From: Achromobacter aloeverae
GTDB lineage: Bacteria; Pseudomonadota; Gammaproteobacteria; Burkholderiales; Burkholderiaceae_B
Assembly: GCF_004121055.1 (NCBI RefSeq)
Contig: NZ_PYAL01000002.1
Span: 806,001-870,000 of the forward strand
Direction of reading: 5' to 3'
Length of the DNA stretch: 64,000 nt
The translations under genes and the position numbers were made by a program. This document shows positions 1 through 8,414 of the stretch, piece by piece (position 1 is the first letter of the stretch; every line of letters begins with the position of its first letter). The notes under the pieces were generated by a model. It was not told the origin of the DNA. It ran no database searches and was given only the letters and a program-made list of their open reading frames with translations.

Positions 1-353
1 ACAGCGCCAACTATGACGCCGTGCTGATTCCCGGCGGACGCGCCCCCGAATACCTGCGCCTGAACGACCGGGTGCTGGACCTGGTCCGGGAATTCGCCCG
101 CGCCGGCAAGCCCATCGCCGCCGTCTGCCACGGCGCCCAAATACTGGCGGCGGCCGGCGTCATCGAAGGCAGGAAGATCTCCGCGTATCCGGCCTGCGCG
201 CCCGAAGTGCGGCTGGCCCGCGCCGAGTACGTCGAGCTGGCCTGGCCCGACGCCATCACCGACGGGCAGTTCGTCACGGCGCCCGCCTGGACGGCCCACA
301 GCAACTGGATCGCGCAATTCCTCGCGCTGCTGGGCACGCGCATCGCGCATTGA
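1..353 (+). CDS. DJ-1/PfpI family protein, C-terminal part (5' end outside window)
   Basis: The reading frame is open from the window edge (first full codon at base 3) to TGA at 351-353, giving about 116 residues of a class I glutamine-amidotransferase-like fold. The stretch VLIPGGRAPEYLR followed by AVCHGAQILAAAG is the hallmark of this family: the Cys of the AVCHG nucleophile elbow is the reactive cysteine. Members act as proteases, deglycases, glutathione-independent glyoxalases or chaperones in the cytoplasm; which applies here cannot be decided. The next gene, a glyoxalase I-like protein, begins 13 bases downstream, and a D-lactate dehydrogenase follows further on, so an aldehyde-detoxifying role is plausible. 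The N-terminal half is not in the window. Confidence 0.85.
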   Translation, partial: SANYDAVLIPGGRAPEYLRLNDRVLDLVREFARAGKPIAAVCHGAQILAAAGVIEGRKISAYPACAPEVRLARAEYVELAWPDAITDGQFVTAPAWTAHSNWIAQFLALLGTRIAH

Positions 354-366
354 ACGGGTGGCGGGC

Positions 367-765
367 ATGGCAAAACTCATACACACGATGATCCGCGTGC
401 GCGATCTCGATCGCTCTCTCGCGTTCTACGAGGCCGTGTTCGGCCTGAAGACCAGCCACAGGCTGGACTTCGACGACTTCACGCTGGTCTACCTGCGCAA
501 TGGCGAAAGCGAAGCGGAGCTCGAACTGACGTGGAACAAGGGCAGGGCCGAGCCCTATACCCACGGCGACGGCTACGGCCATGTGGCCTTCGTGGTCGAC
601 GATGCCAAGCAGGAACGGGAACGTCTCGTCGACCAGGGATACACCCCCAACGACCTGCGCGAATTCCATGCGGGCGACGGCAGCCTGCTGGCGCGCTATT
701 TCTTCATCGTGGATCCGGACGGCTACAAGGTGGAGGTTCTCGAACGGCATGGGCATTACCGGTAG
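367..765 (+). CDS. Glyoxalase I-like VOC protein (lactoylglutathione lyase family)
   Basis: A 132-residue single-domain vicinal-oxygen-chelate protein. Lactoylglutathione lyase turns the hemithioacetal of methylglyoxal and glutathione into S-D-lactoylglutathione. The four metal ligands of E. coli GloA appear to be kept: His6 in HTMIRV, Glu53 in ELTWN, His72 in GYGHVAF and Glu123 in GYKVEVLE. DPDGY near the C-terminus is also typical. I chose ATG 367 because it places the ligand His6 as in GloA; a GTG at 358 would add three residues. It lies 13 bases after the DJ-1 gene and is probably cotranscribed. It could instead be a VOC member with another substrate, although the Glu/His set favours glyoxalase I. 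Confidence 0.85.
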   Translation: MAKLIHTMIRVRDLDRSLAFYEAVFGLKTSHRLDFDDFTLVYLRNGESEAELELTWNKGRAEPYTHGDGYGHVAFVVDDAKQERERLVDQGYTPNDLREFHAGDGSLLARYFFIVDPDGYKVEVLERHGHYR

Positions 766-850
766 CGCGGACGCCGGCATGGCCGGCGCGGCGCTGCCCA
801 CAACGACCGACGAATCCGGGGAGCCACCCGGTAGAGGAAGGAGACAAACA

Positions 851-1468
851 ATGAAATCAACGACGATTCGGGTCGCCGTCGCCGAGGCGAGCGGCGCGGC
901 CAGGCCGGCAAGGGCCTTCGACATCCCGCTTACCCGGCGCGAATGGCTGAAGGGCACGGGCGTGCTGTTCGGCACGCTGGCGCTGTCTTCCACATTGGCC
1001 ATGTTCGCGCCCAGCCGCGCGTGGGCGCTGGCGCTCACACGGCTCGATACCCACCAGGGCGACGTCCTGCTGGCGCTGACCCGGCGCATCTACCCGCACG
1101 CGAAGCTGGATGACGCGGTCTACGCGCTGGTGGTCAAGAGCCTGGACGAGAAGGCGGCCGGCGACGCCGCCGTGCAGGCCCAGCTCGCCGCCGGCGTGCA
1201 GAAGCTCGATGGCATGGCGCAGGGAGACTGGCTCAAGCGCGCGCCCGCGGACCAGGATCGCGACGTGGCCGCGCTGGCCGGCTCGCCCTTCTTCGAAACC
1301 GTGCGCTCGACCGCCGTGGTGGCGCTGTACGCGAATCCGCTGGCCTACGCCCACTTCGGCTATGGCGCCAACGCGGGGGACGGCGGCTACCTGGCCACGG
1401 GCTTCAACGCCCTGGCGTGGTTGCCCGATCCACCGCCGCAGGATAGCGGCCCGGTCCCGACGAACTGA
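851..1468 (+). CDS. Tat-exported small subunit of a GMC-type dehydrogenase (gluconate 2-dehydrogenase subunit 3-like)
   Basis: A 205-residue protein starting at ATG 851 behind a clear GGAAGGAG-type ribosome site. Residues about 28-60 form a twin-arginine signal (TRREWLKGTG followed by a hydrophobic stretch ending near AWALA). The remainder, containing LTRRIYPHAKLDD and FGYGANAGDGGYLATGF, resembles the small subunit of membrane-bound gluconate/sorbitol-type dehydrogenases. That subunit is needed for export and maturation of the flavoprotein, which carries no signal of its own. The FAD subunit starts 17 bases downstream, confirming the pair. It should work in the periplasm. Family assignment rests on length, signal and partner rather than a catalytic motif. 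Confidence 0.8.
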   Translation: MKSTTIRVAVAEASGAARPARAFDIPLTRREWLKGTGVLFGTLALSSTLAMFAPSRAWALALTRLDTHQGDVLLALTRRIYPHAKLDDAVYALVVKSLDEKAAGDAAVQAQLAAGVQKLDGMAQGDWLKRAPADQDRDVAALAGSPFFETVRSTAVVALYANPLAYAHFGYGANAGDGGYLATGFNALAWLPDPPPQDSGPVPTN

Positions 1469-1485
1469 GCACCAGGAGAAAAGAC

Positions 1486-3084
1486 ATGTCAGAGACTGAA
1501 CTGCAAGGCCAGCACGGCAAGACGTTCGCGCTGGACGACGACCAGGTCGTGGTCATCATCGGCTCGGGGGCGGGCGGCGGCACCTTGGCCAATGAACTGG
1601 CCCAGAAAGGCGTGGACGTGGTTATCCTGGAGGCGGGCAAGCTGCATACGCGCGCCGATTTCCTGACCGACGAATGGGGCTCCTTCCAGCAGCTGGCGTG
1701 GCTGGACAAGCGGCGGTCCTCGGGCAGCTACCAGCTGGCGAAGGATTTTCCCAACCTGCCGGCCTGGATCTGCAAGACGGTGGGCGGGACGTCGGTGCAT
1801 TGGGCCGGCGCCAGCCTGCGCATCCAGCCGTACGAGTTCAAGGCGCGCACGACCTATGGCGATATTCCCGGCGCGACCCTGCTGGACTGGCCGTTGACGC
1901 GCGACGAACTCGATCCGTACTACGACCGCGCCGAGAAAAAACTGGGCGTGACGCGCACTAACGGCGCGCCAGGCCTGCCCGGCAACAACAACTTCAAGAT
2001 CTTCCACGCCGGCGCCGCCAAGATCGGCTACAAGCACGTGAATACGGGGCACATGGCGATCAATAGCGTGCCGCAGGACGACAGGCCGCATTGCTATCAG
2101 CGCGGCTTCTGTTTCCAGGGCTGTCGGTTCGGCGCGAAGTGGTCCACGCTGTACACGGAGCTGCCTCGCGCCATCGTCACCGGCCACGCGGAGCTGCGCA
2201 CCGAGGCCCACGTGGCGCGCATCGAGCACGATGACCGCGGCCGCGTCAACGCCGTGGTGTATTACGATGCCCAGGGCAAGCTGCAAAGGCAGAAGGCGCG
2301 GGCGGTGGCGGTGGCCGGCAATTCGATCGAAACGCCACGCCTGCTGCTGAACTCGCATTCGGCGCGCTACCCGCGCGGCCTGGCCAACACGTCGGACCAG
2401 GTGGGACGCAACTACATGCGGCACACCACCGGGTCGGTGTACGCGACCTTCAAGGAAAAGGTCGATATGTACAAGGGGACGGTCATGGCCGGCATCGTGG
2501 AGGACGAGGCCCGCCACGATCCCAAGCGCGGTTTCGCCGGCGGCTATCACCTGGAGACCATTTCGCTGGGGCTGCCATTCTATGCCGCCTTCCTCAAGCC
2601 GGGCGCCTGGGGCGCGGACTTCGCCCACGCGATGGACCAGTATGCCTACACGGCCGGCCTGTGGATCGTCGGGGAGGATATGCCGCGCGCCGACAACCGC
2701 GTGACGCTGGATACGGAGCTGAAGGACCAGTACGGCTTGCCGGTGGCCAACGTGCATTTCGACGATCACGCCAATGACACCGCGATGCGCGAGCATGCCT
2801 TCAGGCAGTCCGAGGCGCTGTACAAGGCGGTCGATGCCGTCGATGTGTACCGGGTGCCGCCGTATCCCTCGACGCATAACCTGGGCACCGCGCGCATGAG
2901 CGCACGCGCGGAGGACGGCGTGGTCAACAAGCACGGGCAGGCGCACGATATCCCCAACCTGTTCGTGGCGGACGGCAGCCAGTTCACGACCGGGGCGGCG
3001 GAAAATCCCACGCTGACCATCGTCACGCTGGCGATCCGCCAGGCGGACTATATCGCCGGGCAGATGAAGGCGCGGGCGATCTGA
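1486..3084 (+). CDS. GMC family FAD-dependent dehydrogenase, large subunit
   Basis: A 532-residue flavoprotein starting at ATG 1486 after AGGAG. The FAD-binding Rossmann motif GSGAGG lies at residues 26-31, followed by the acidic end of beta-2 in VVILEAG. The C-terminal GMC_oxred_C region contains THNLGTARM and AENPTLTIV, where the family's active-site His and Asn reside. It oxidises an alcohol or sugar/sugar acid. With the Tat-exported small subunit it would be co-exported and act in the periplasm, feeding electrons to the respiratory chain. The usual third gene, a cytochrome c subunit, is absent here, so the electron acceptor is unknown. Substrate cannot be read from the sequence. Confidence 0.9.
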   Translation: MSETELQGQHGKTFALDDDQVVVIIGSGAGGGTLANELAQKGVDVVILEAGKLHTRADFLTDEWGSFQQLAWLDKRRSSGSYQLAKDFPNLPAWICKTVGGTSVHWAGASLRIQPYEFKARTTYGDIPGATLLDWPLTRDELDPYYDRAEKKLGVTRTNGAPGLPGNNNFKIFHAGAAKIGYKHVNTGHMAINSVPQDDRPHCYQRGFCFQGCRFGAKWSTLYTELPRAIVTGHAELRTEAHVARIEHDDRGRVNAVVYYDAQGKLQRQKARAVAVAGNSIETPRLLLNSHSARYPRGLANTSDQVGRNYMRHTTGSVYATFKEKVDMYKGTVMAGIVEDEARHDPKRGFAGGYHLETISLGLPFYAAFLKPGAWGADFAHAMDQYAYTAGLWIVGEDMPRADNRVTLDTELKDQYGLPVANVHFDDHANDTAMREHAFRQSEALYKAVDAVDVYRVPPYPSTHNLGTARMSARAEDGVVNKHGQAHDIPNLFVADGSQFTTGAAENPTLTIVTLAIRQADYIAGQMKARAI

Positions 3085-3093
3085 GCAGGGCGG

Positions 3094-3128
3094 CCAGGGC
3101 GGTCCTTGCCCGGGCCGGGCCGCCCTGG
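3094..3128 (+). terminator. GC hairpin after the GMC dehydrogenase operon
   Basis: CCAGGGCGG at 3094-3102 pairs perfectly with CCGCCCTGG at 3120-3128 (9-bp stem, 17-nt loop), ten bases after the stop codon. There is no U-tract after it (CTTATGATT follows), so it may attenuate or protect mRNA rather than be a classic intrinsic terminator. Confidence 0.45.
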
Positions 3129-3189
3129 CTTATGATTGCAGTCGACGCACGCCGGCGGGCATCAGCGTGCCCACTTCCAGGAGTGAAGC

Positions 3190-3540
3190 ATGTGCAAGAT
3201 ATACGTCAACACGGATCCCATCCTCTATGAATCACGCACCCGCTCCCTGCGCATACATGGCGTGGTGACCACCGTGCGCCTGGAGAACCTGTTCTGGGAC
3301 GTCCTGCAGGAGATCGCCGAGCGGGAAGGCCTGACCACCAGCCAGTTCGCCATCAAGCTGCACGACGAATTGCTGGCTCGCCATGGCGAGATGACGATGA
3401 GTTTCGCGTCCTTCTTGCGAGTCTGCTGCTTGCGCTACCTGTCGCTGGGCGCGGGACGGGCCCACGGCGAGGAACGGGACGACGCGCCCTTGCGCGAGAC
3501 GCCGCGGCAGTTCCAGCCCATGGTCGTACGGGCGGTCTGA
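3190..3540 (+). CDS. Ribbon-helix-helix domain protein
   Basis: A 116-residue protein starting at ATG 3190 with AGGAG seven bases upstream. Residues about 15-75 match the RHH_4 type of ribbon-helix-helix domain: RSLRIHGVVTTVRLEN would supply the DNA-contacting strand, then two helices (FWDVLQEIAEREG and TSQFAIKLHDELLA). Such proteins are small dimeric regulators, sometimes linked to ATPases, but none lies nearby. It is separated from the GMC operon by a hairpin, and the D-lactate dehydrogenase starts 16 bases downstream, so the two are probably cotranscribed. The last 35 residues are charged and low in predicted structure. The target is unknown. Confidence 0.75.
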   Translation: MCKIYVNTDPILYESRTRSLRIHGVVTTVRLENLFWDVLQEIAEREGLTTSQFAIKLHDELLARHGEMTMSFASFLRVCCLRYLSLGAGRAHGEERDDAPLRETPRQFQPMVVRAV

Positions 3541-3556
3541 CGATGAAGGATATGCA

Positions 3557-5284
3557 GTGAGGGACAGTGCGCGGACGCCGGCGAGCGACAGGGCCGCCTT
3601 GATCGAGACGTGCCGGAATATTTTAGGGCCCACCCATGTGCTGACGGACGCGGCCGCGACGCGCCGCTATCGCCGGGGTTTCCGCTTTGGCGAAGGTGCC
3701 GCGCTGGCGGTGCTGCGGCCGGGCACGCTGGTGGCGCTGTGGCAGGTCTTGCAGGCCTGCGTCGCGGCCGACGTGGCGGTCATCGCCCAGGCCTCCAACA
3801 CGGGACTGACGGGTGGGTCCACGCCCGACGGCGAGGACTACGGGCGGCCCGTGGTCATCATCAGCATGGCGCGCCTGCGCACGGTGCACGTCATCGAAGC
3901 GGGGCGGCAGGTGGTGTGCTTGCCGGGCGCGACGCTGGACCAGCTGGAGAAAACGCTCAAGCCGCTGGGACGCGAGCCGCATTCGGTCATCGGCTCGTCC
4001 TGCATCGGCGCGTCCGTCATCGGCGGCGTGTGCAACAACTCGGGCGGCGCGCTGGTGCGGCGCGGTCCGGCCTATACGGAACTGGCGCTCTACGCCCAGG
4101 TCGACGCTGGTGGCGAATTGAAGCTGGTCAATCACCTGGGCATCGCGCTGGGCGATGCGCCGGAGGCCATGCTGGCGCGCCTGGACCGGGGCGACTGGCC
4201 GGCCAGCGCCGTCAGCCCCGATGCGGGAGCCGCCTCCGACCACGGCTACGCCAGCCATGTGCGGGATATCGAAGCCGCCACGCCGGCACGCTACAACGCC
4301 GACCCCTTGCGGCTGCACGAGGCCTCGGGGTCCGCCGGCAAGCTGATGGTGTTCGCGGTGCGGCTCGATACCTTTCCGATCGAAAGCGGCGCCCGGGTGT
4401 TCTATATCGGCACCAACGACCCCGGCGAACTGACCGATATCCGCCGCCATATGCTGGCCAATTTCACCAGCCTGCCCATCGCCGGCGAGTACCTGCACCG
4501 CGACGCCTTCGATATCGCGGAGCGCTACGGCAAGGACATGTTCTTGCTGATCGAGCACCTGGGCACGCAGCGCCTGCCGGCATTGTTCGCGATGAAGAGC
4601 CGCTGCGACGCCTTTTTCGAGCGTTTCGGCTGGCTGCCGCGCAACCTGACCGACCGGCTCATGCAGGCGGCCAGCCGTCTGTTTCCCAGCCATCTGCCGG
4701 CGCGCCTGAAGGCGTTCCGGGAGCGCTATGAGCATCACTTGATGCTCAAGGTGTCGGCCGACTCCGTCGACGAGACGCGCGCGCATCTACAGGCGTATTT
4801 CGCCGGTCATGATGGCGATTTCTTCCTGTGCGATGACGAGGAAGGACGCAAGGCCTTCCTGCATCGCTTCGCCGCGGCCGGCGCCGCCGTGCGCTACCGG
4901 GCCATGCACCCGGAGCAGGTCGAGGACATCGTGGCGCTGGACATCGCCCTGCGGCGCAACGACAGGGACTGGGTCGAGCGTTTGCCGGCCGAGATGGAGC
5001 GGGCCATCGCGATCAAGCTGTACTACGGCCATTTCTTCTGCCATGTCTTTCACCAGGACTACATCGTCCGCAAGGGTGAGGACTGCCTGGCGCTGGAGCA
5101 CGCGATGTGGCGGCTGCTTGACGAGCGCGGCGCGGAATACCCGGCCGAGCATAACGTCGGCCACCTGTACGACGCCAAGCCGGCCCTGCGCGCGTTCTAC
5201 CAGGGGCTGGACCCGTGCAACTGCCTGAATCCCGGCATCGGGCATATGTCCAAGCGGCCGTACTATCGGGATGACGAGGCCTAA
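3557..5284 (+). CDS. dld: D-lactate dehydrogenase, quinone-dependent
   Basis: A 575-residue FAD enzyme close in length to E. coli Dld (571). It oxidises D-lactate to pyruvate at the inner face of the cytoplasmic membrane and reduces quinone. The PCMH-type FAD-binding region includes ASNTGLTGGSTPDG and IGGVCNNSGGALVRRG; the C-terminal membrane-binding and cap region follows, with EHNVGHLY and DPCNCLNPGIGHMSKR near the end. Start is GTG 3557: GAAGGA lies about ten bases upstream, while the overlapping ATG at 3552 reaches a stop after two codons. Together with the glyoxalase I-like gene upstream it could complete methylglyoxal disposal to pyruvate, although the hydrolase GloB is not in the window. 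Confidence 0.93.
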   Translation: MRDSARTPASDRAALIETCRNILGPTHVLTDAAATRRYRRGFRFGEGAALAVLRPGTLVALWQVLQACVAADVAVIAQASNTGLTGGSTPDGEDYGRPVVIISMARLRTVHVIEAGRQVVCLPGATLDQLEKTLKPLGREPHSVIGSSCIGASVIGGVCNNSGGALVRRGPAYTELALYAQVDAGGELKLVNHLGIALGDAPEAMLARLDRGDWPASAVSPDAGAASDHGYASHVRDIEAATPARYNADPLRLHEASGSAGKLMVFAVRLDTFPIESGARVFYIGTNDPGELTDIRRHMLANFTSLPIAGEYLHRDAFDIAERYGKDMFLLIEHLGTQRLPALFAMKSRCDAFFERFGWLPRNLTDRLMQAASRLFPSHLPARLKAFRERYEHHLMLKVSADSVDETRAHLQAYFAGHDGDFFLCDDEEGRKAFLHRFAAAGAAVRYRAMHPEQVEDIVALDIALRRNDRDWVERLPAEMERAIAIKLYYGHFFCHVFHQDYIVRKGEDCLALEHAMWRLLDERGAEYPAEHNVGHLYDAKPALRAFYQGLDPCNCLNPGIGHMSKRPYYRDDEA

Positions 5285-5286
5285 CG

Positions 5287-5318
5287 GCCGGCCCTGACGC
5301 CCGTGGGGCAGGGCCGGC
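5287..5318. terminator. Bidirectional hairpin between convergent dld and lyase genes
   Basis: GCCGGCCCTG (5287-5296) and CAGGGCCGGC (5309-5318) form a perfect 10-bp stem with a 12-nt loop, starting three bases after the dld stop. Convergent position suggests termination for both sides; no U-tract is present. Confidence 0.55.
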
Positions 5319-5366
5319 GGCCGCGCATCCGACGCCTGCGCGGCCCTCGCAACGCCTGCCGCGGTT

Positions 5367-6989
5367 TCAGTTGGCCGGCTTGCCGCCCGAGGCCAGCAGC
5401 GTGTCGAAGTCCTTGTCCAGGCGCGCCAGGGAGTCGTCGATGTGCGCCCGGTGGGTCTTGATCCAGTTCTCCTGCAACGCCAGGTTCTCGCGCGCTTCCT
5501 TCAGCATCCGCTCCATCTCCGCCGGCTGCGGGCCGCCCGAGGTGGCGCGCGCCTTGACGATGGCCACGGGATCCAGCGACGCGCGGAATTCCGCCTCGGA
5601 CATGGGCAGCTCCTGCGGATACTTGCTGCCCTTGACGACGTCGGCATAGATGCGTTTCGCGTCGGCGTAGGGGAAGTCCAGCGGCTTGATGTCGTGCTGC
5701 CGCGCGTACTCCACCACGTCGGACGCGAAATGATGGCCCTCGCGGAACGGCAGCTTGTACTTGCGCATGAGCAGGTCCGCCAATTCCTGGGACGCCGTCC
5801 AGTCGCTGTTCAGTTCTTCCAGGGCGCGATCCGGGTTGATGACCAAGGCCTTGAGAATACGGTCCCATTTCTTCAGCGCCTTGATGGCGGCATCGACCAT
5901 GGCGGAGTTCTGGTCCACCTCCTTGGGGTCGGGCATGCCCGGCGTGATGTTGTGGGTCTGGAGGATGGGGCCCATGGCCAGCGTCAGGGCCGTCGAGGCA
6001 TCGCTGCGGGTCGAGTTCAGCAGGCCGGGATTGCGCTTCTGCGGCATCGCGCTGGACACATACGTATTGCCGCCGCCTTCCTGCAGGAGGATCCACGGAC
6101 GCGACTGGGCGTACTGCGTCATGATGTCCTGGATGAAATTGCCGGTGTGCAAACCGATGGCGGTCACGATGGAGGAGACTTCCACCGGTTCGTCCATGGA
6201 CGATAGCTGCGCGGCGTCGTACGCGTTGTCGACCAGCCTGGCGTAGCCCAGGTAGTCCGCCATGCGCTTGCGGTCCAGCGGCCAGCTGGTGCCATTGAGC
6301 ACCGTGGTGCCCATGGGCGAACGGTCGACGCGCGCATAGGTCTCGCGGATGCGTTCGGCGTCGCGCTGCAGGGCGGCGGCGAAACCCAGCAGATAGTGGC
6401 CGTAGCTGTTGGGCTGGGCGGCCACGCCGTTGGTGTAGTTGGGAACGATGGTGTCTACATGCTTGGCCGCCAGGTCGACCAGGGTCCGGGACGTGGCGTG
6501 CAATTGATCGGCCAGCGCCAGCAGCTTGTCGCGCAGGATGGCGGAGCGGTAGGTGGCATGCATGTCCTGGCTGGAGCGGCCGGCATGCAGCAGCGTGACG
6601 TCCAGGCCACCGGCCTTGATCAGCAGCGGTTCGAAGGTGATGACCGTGGACGGACGTTTGCCGCCGGGCTGGTTGCCGTCGTCGATGACTTTCTGCACGG
6701 CCGCCGCCAGGCGGGGCGCCATGGACTTGTCGAGGAGCCCTTCGTCGGTGTTGATGACCGCGGTGGCCTTGTTGATTTCGCCCAGCCAGAAGAATTCGTC
6801 GCGGACGGGCTTGGCGGGGACCTTGGGCGCGGGCTTGTCCGCGGCGGTTTTTTCCGTCGCGGGGGCCGCGTGGGCAGGGCCCGACGCCGAATTGTCGGCG
6901 GCTTGCGCGGCGGCCAGGCCGGGGGCGCAAGCGATGGCGATACAGAGGCAAAGGGGAGATAGGCGGAGTCTCATGGCTGTTCTCGTCAT
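5367..6989 (-). CDS. Exported argininosuccinate lyase-like protein (fumarase/aspartase superfamily)
   Basis: A 540-residue protein on the minus strand. The superfamily signature is plain: SSAMPQKRNP at 312-321, the loop with the catalytic serine. HAGRSSQD at about 135-142 resembles the TGRSRNDQ region of argininosuccinate lyases, and TNGVAAQPNSYGHYLL resembles their second conserved region. Unlike cytosolic enzymes it begins with a signal peptide (hydrophobic core about residues 8-27, AAAQA cleavage) followed by an Ala/Pro/Lys-rich stretch to residue 62. It should therefore act outside the cytoplasm, cleaving a C-N bond in an amino-acid adduct; known relatives also split compounds such as EDDS. 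ATG 6974 is an alternative start that still gives a signal peptide. No argininosuccinate synthase is nearby. Confidence 0.8.
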   Translation of the reverse strand: MTRTAMRLRLSPLCLCIAIACAPGLAAAQAADNSASGPAHAAPATEKTAADKPAPKVPAKPVRDEFFWLGEINKATAVINTDEGLLDKSMAPRLAAAVQKVIDDGNQPGGKRPSTVITFEPLLIKAGGLDVTLLHAGRSSQDMHATYRSAILRDKLLALADQLHATSRTLVDLAAKHVDTIVPNYTNGVAAQPNSYGHYLLGFAAALQRDAERIRETYARVDRSPMGTTVLNGTSWPLDRKRMADYLGYARLVDNAYDAAQLSSMDEPVEVSSIVTAIGLHTGNFIQDIMTQYAQSRPWILLQEGGGNTYVSSAMPQKRNPGLLNSTRSDASTALTLAMGPILQTHNITPGMPDPKEVDQNSAMVDAAIKALKKWDRILKALVINPDRALEELNSDWTASQELADLLMRKYKLPFREGHHFASDVVEYARQHDIKPLDFPYADAKRIYADVVKGSKYPQELPMSEAEFRASLDPVAIVKARATSGGPQPAEMERMLKEARENLALQENWIKTHRAHIDDSLARLDKDFDTLLASGGKPAN

Positions 6990-7181
6990 GGCCCGGTGCC
7001 GGGCTGGTGTGGGTCGATGCCGGCCAAGGCCGGTCCAACGGGAAGGAGCATTCTATCCAAGGCCCGGGGCGGGGCGCTTTCGGTTGGCTGAATGTCATGT
7101 CGTTCATATATCATCGCCGCACTCCGGCGCCTGCCCAGCAGGCCATAGGCCAGACCATCGCCAGGAATCAGGAAATACGAA

Positions 7182-8387
7182 ATGCCTCTCTTGCCACCGA
7201 CCGAAGAGCGTCCCACTGCCTGGGAGGTGTTCCTCATTTTTCTACGCCTGGGCCTGACGTCATTCGGCGGCCCGATCGCCCACCTGGGCTATTTCCGCAC
7301 CGAATTCGTGACACGGCGGCGCTGGCTGTCGGAGCGCAGCTATGCCGACCTGGTGGCGCTGTGCCAGTTCCTGCCCGGCCCGGCCAGCAGCCAGGTCGGC
7401 ATGGCCCTGGGGCTTACGCGGTCGGGTTATGCCGGCGCGCTGGCGGCCTGGGCCGGTTTCACGTTGCCCTCGGCAATAGTCTTGATCCTGCTGGCGTTGG
7501 GCGTTTCCAACTACGGCGACTTTATCCCGCCCGGGGTCCTGCATGGCCTGAAAGTCGTGGCCGTGGCGGTGGTCGCGCAGGCGGTGTGGGGGATGGCGCG
7601 CAATCTCTGCCCGGACGTCACGCGGATCACGCTGATGGCCGTGGCCGCCTGTGGCGCGCTGCTGGCGCCCGCGGCGTGGGGGCAAATCGCCATGATGGCC
7701 CTGGCGGCGGCCGTGGGATTGCTGCTATGCAAACCGAAGCAGGACGCGGCGCACGAACCGCTGCCCATCCCGGTCGGACATCGCGCCGGCGCGATCTGGC
7801 TGGCGCTGTTCTTCGTGCTGCTGCTGGGACTGCCCGTGTTGGCCGGATGGATGCCCAGCCGTCCGCTGGCCATGGTCGATGCGTTCTACCGCTCCGGCGC
7901 GCTGGTCTTCGGCGGCGGCCACGTGGTGATGCCCTTGCTGCAGGCCGAGGTCGTGCCGCCCGGCTGGGTGGGCAACGATGCCTTTCTCGCCGGCTACGGC
8001 GCCGCGCAGGCGGTACCGGGTCCCTTGTTCACCTTCGCCGCGTTCCTGGGCGCGTCCATGAACGGGGCGCCCACTGGATGGACGGGCGGGCTGCTGTGCC
8101 TGGTGGCGATCTTCGCCCCGTCCTTCCTGCTGGTTGCCGGGGCCTTGCCGTTCTGGGAGCGCTTGCGGCGCAGCCGGCATGCGCAGGCGGGGCTGGCGGG
8201 GATCAACGCCGGCGTGGTCGGCCTGCTGGTGGCCGCGTTGTACCAGCCCGTGTGGACCAGCGCCGTGCTGCGTCCCGCGGACTTCGGCCTGGCGCTGGTG
8301 GCCCTGGTCGCCCTGATGTTCTGGAAGCTGCCGCCCTGGCTGGTCGTGGCGGGCAGCGCCGCGGCGGGCTGGCTGATAGGCGCCTGA
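7182..8387 (+). CDS. chrA: Chromate transporter (CHR family, two-domain form)
   Basis: A 401-residue integral membrane protein with two homologous CHR domains. The family landmarks are present in each half: FLRLGLTSFGGPIAHLGYF and CQFLPGPASSQVGMALG in the first, and a reduced version with SGALVFGGGHVVMPLL and GYGAAQAVPGPLFTFAAF in the second. ChrA exports chromate across the cytoplasmic membrane; its length is normal for long-chain ChrA. It stands alone between the divergent lyase gene and a convergent hydrolase, with no chrB regulator beside it. Many CHR proteins in soil and host-associated bacteria have no proven chromate role, so the substrate is from family only. Confidence 0.9.
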   Translation: MPLLPPTEERPTAWEVFLIFLRLGLTSFGGPIAHLGYFRTEFVTRRRWLSERSYADLVALCQFLPGPASSQVGMALGLTRSGYAGALAAWAGFTLPSAIVLILLALGVSNYGDFIPPGVLHGLKVVAVAVVAQAVWGMARNLCPDVTRITLMAVAACGALLAPAAWGQIAMMALAAAVGLLLCKPKQDAAHEPLPIPVGHRAGAIWLALFFVLLLGLPVLAGWMPSRPLAMVDAFYRSGALVFGGGHVVMPLLQAEVVPPGWVGNDAFLAGYGAAQAVPGPLFTFAAFLGASMNGAPTGWTGGLLCLVAIFAPSFLLVAGALPFWERLRRSRHAQAGLAGINAGVVGLLVAALYQPVWTSAVLRPADFGLALVALVALMFWKLPPWLVVAGSAAAGWLIGA

Positions 8388-8405
8388 CCCGGCGGGGCAG
8401 GCGCC
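8379..8405. terminator. Hairpin overlapping the chrA stop codon
   Basis: GGCGCCTG (8379-8386) pairs with CAGGCGCC (8398-8405), an 8-bp perfect stem with an 11-nt loop, between two convergent genes. The left arm covers the last codons of chrA. Confidence 0.5.
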
Positions 8406-8414
8406 CGGCCCGGC

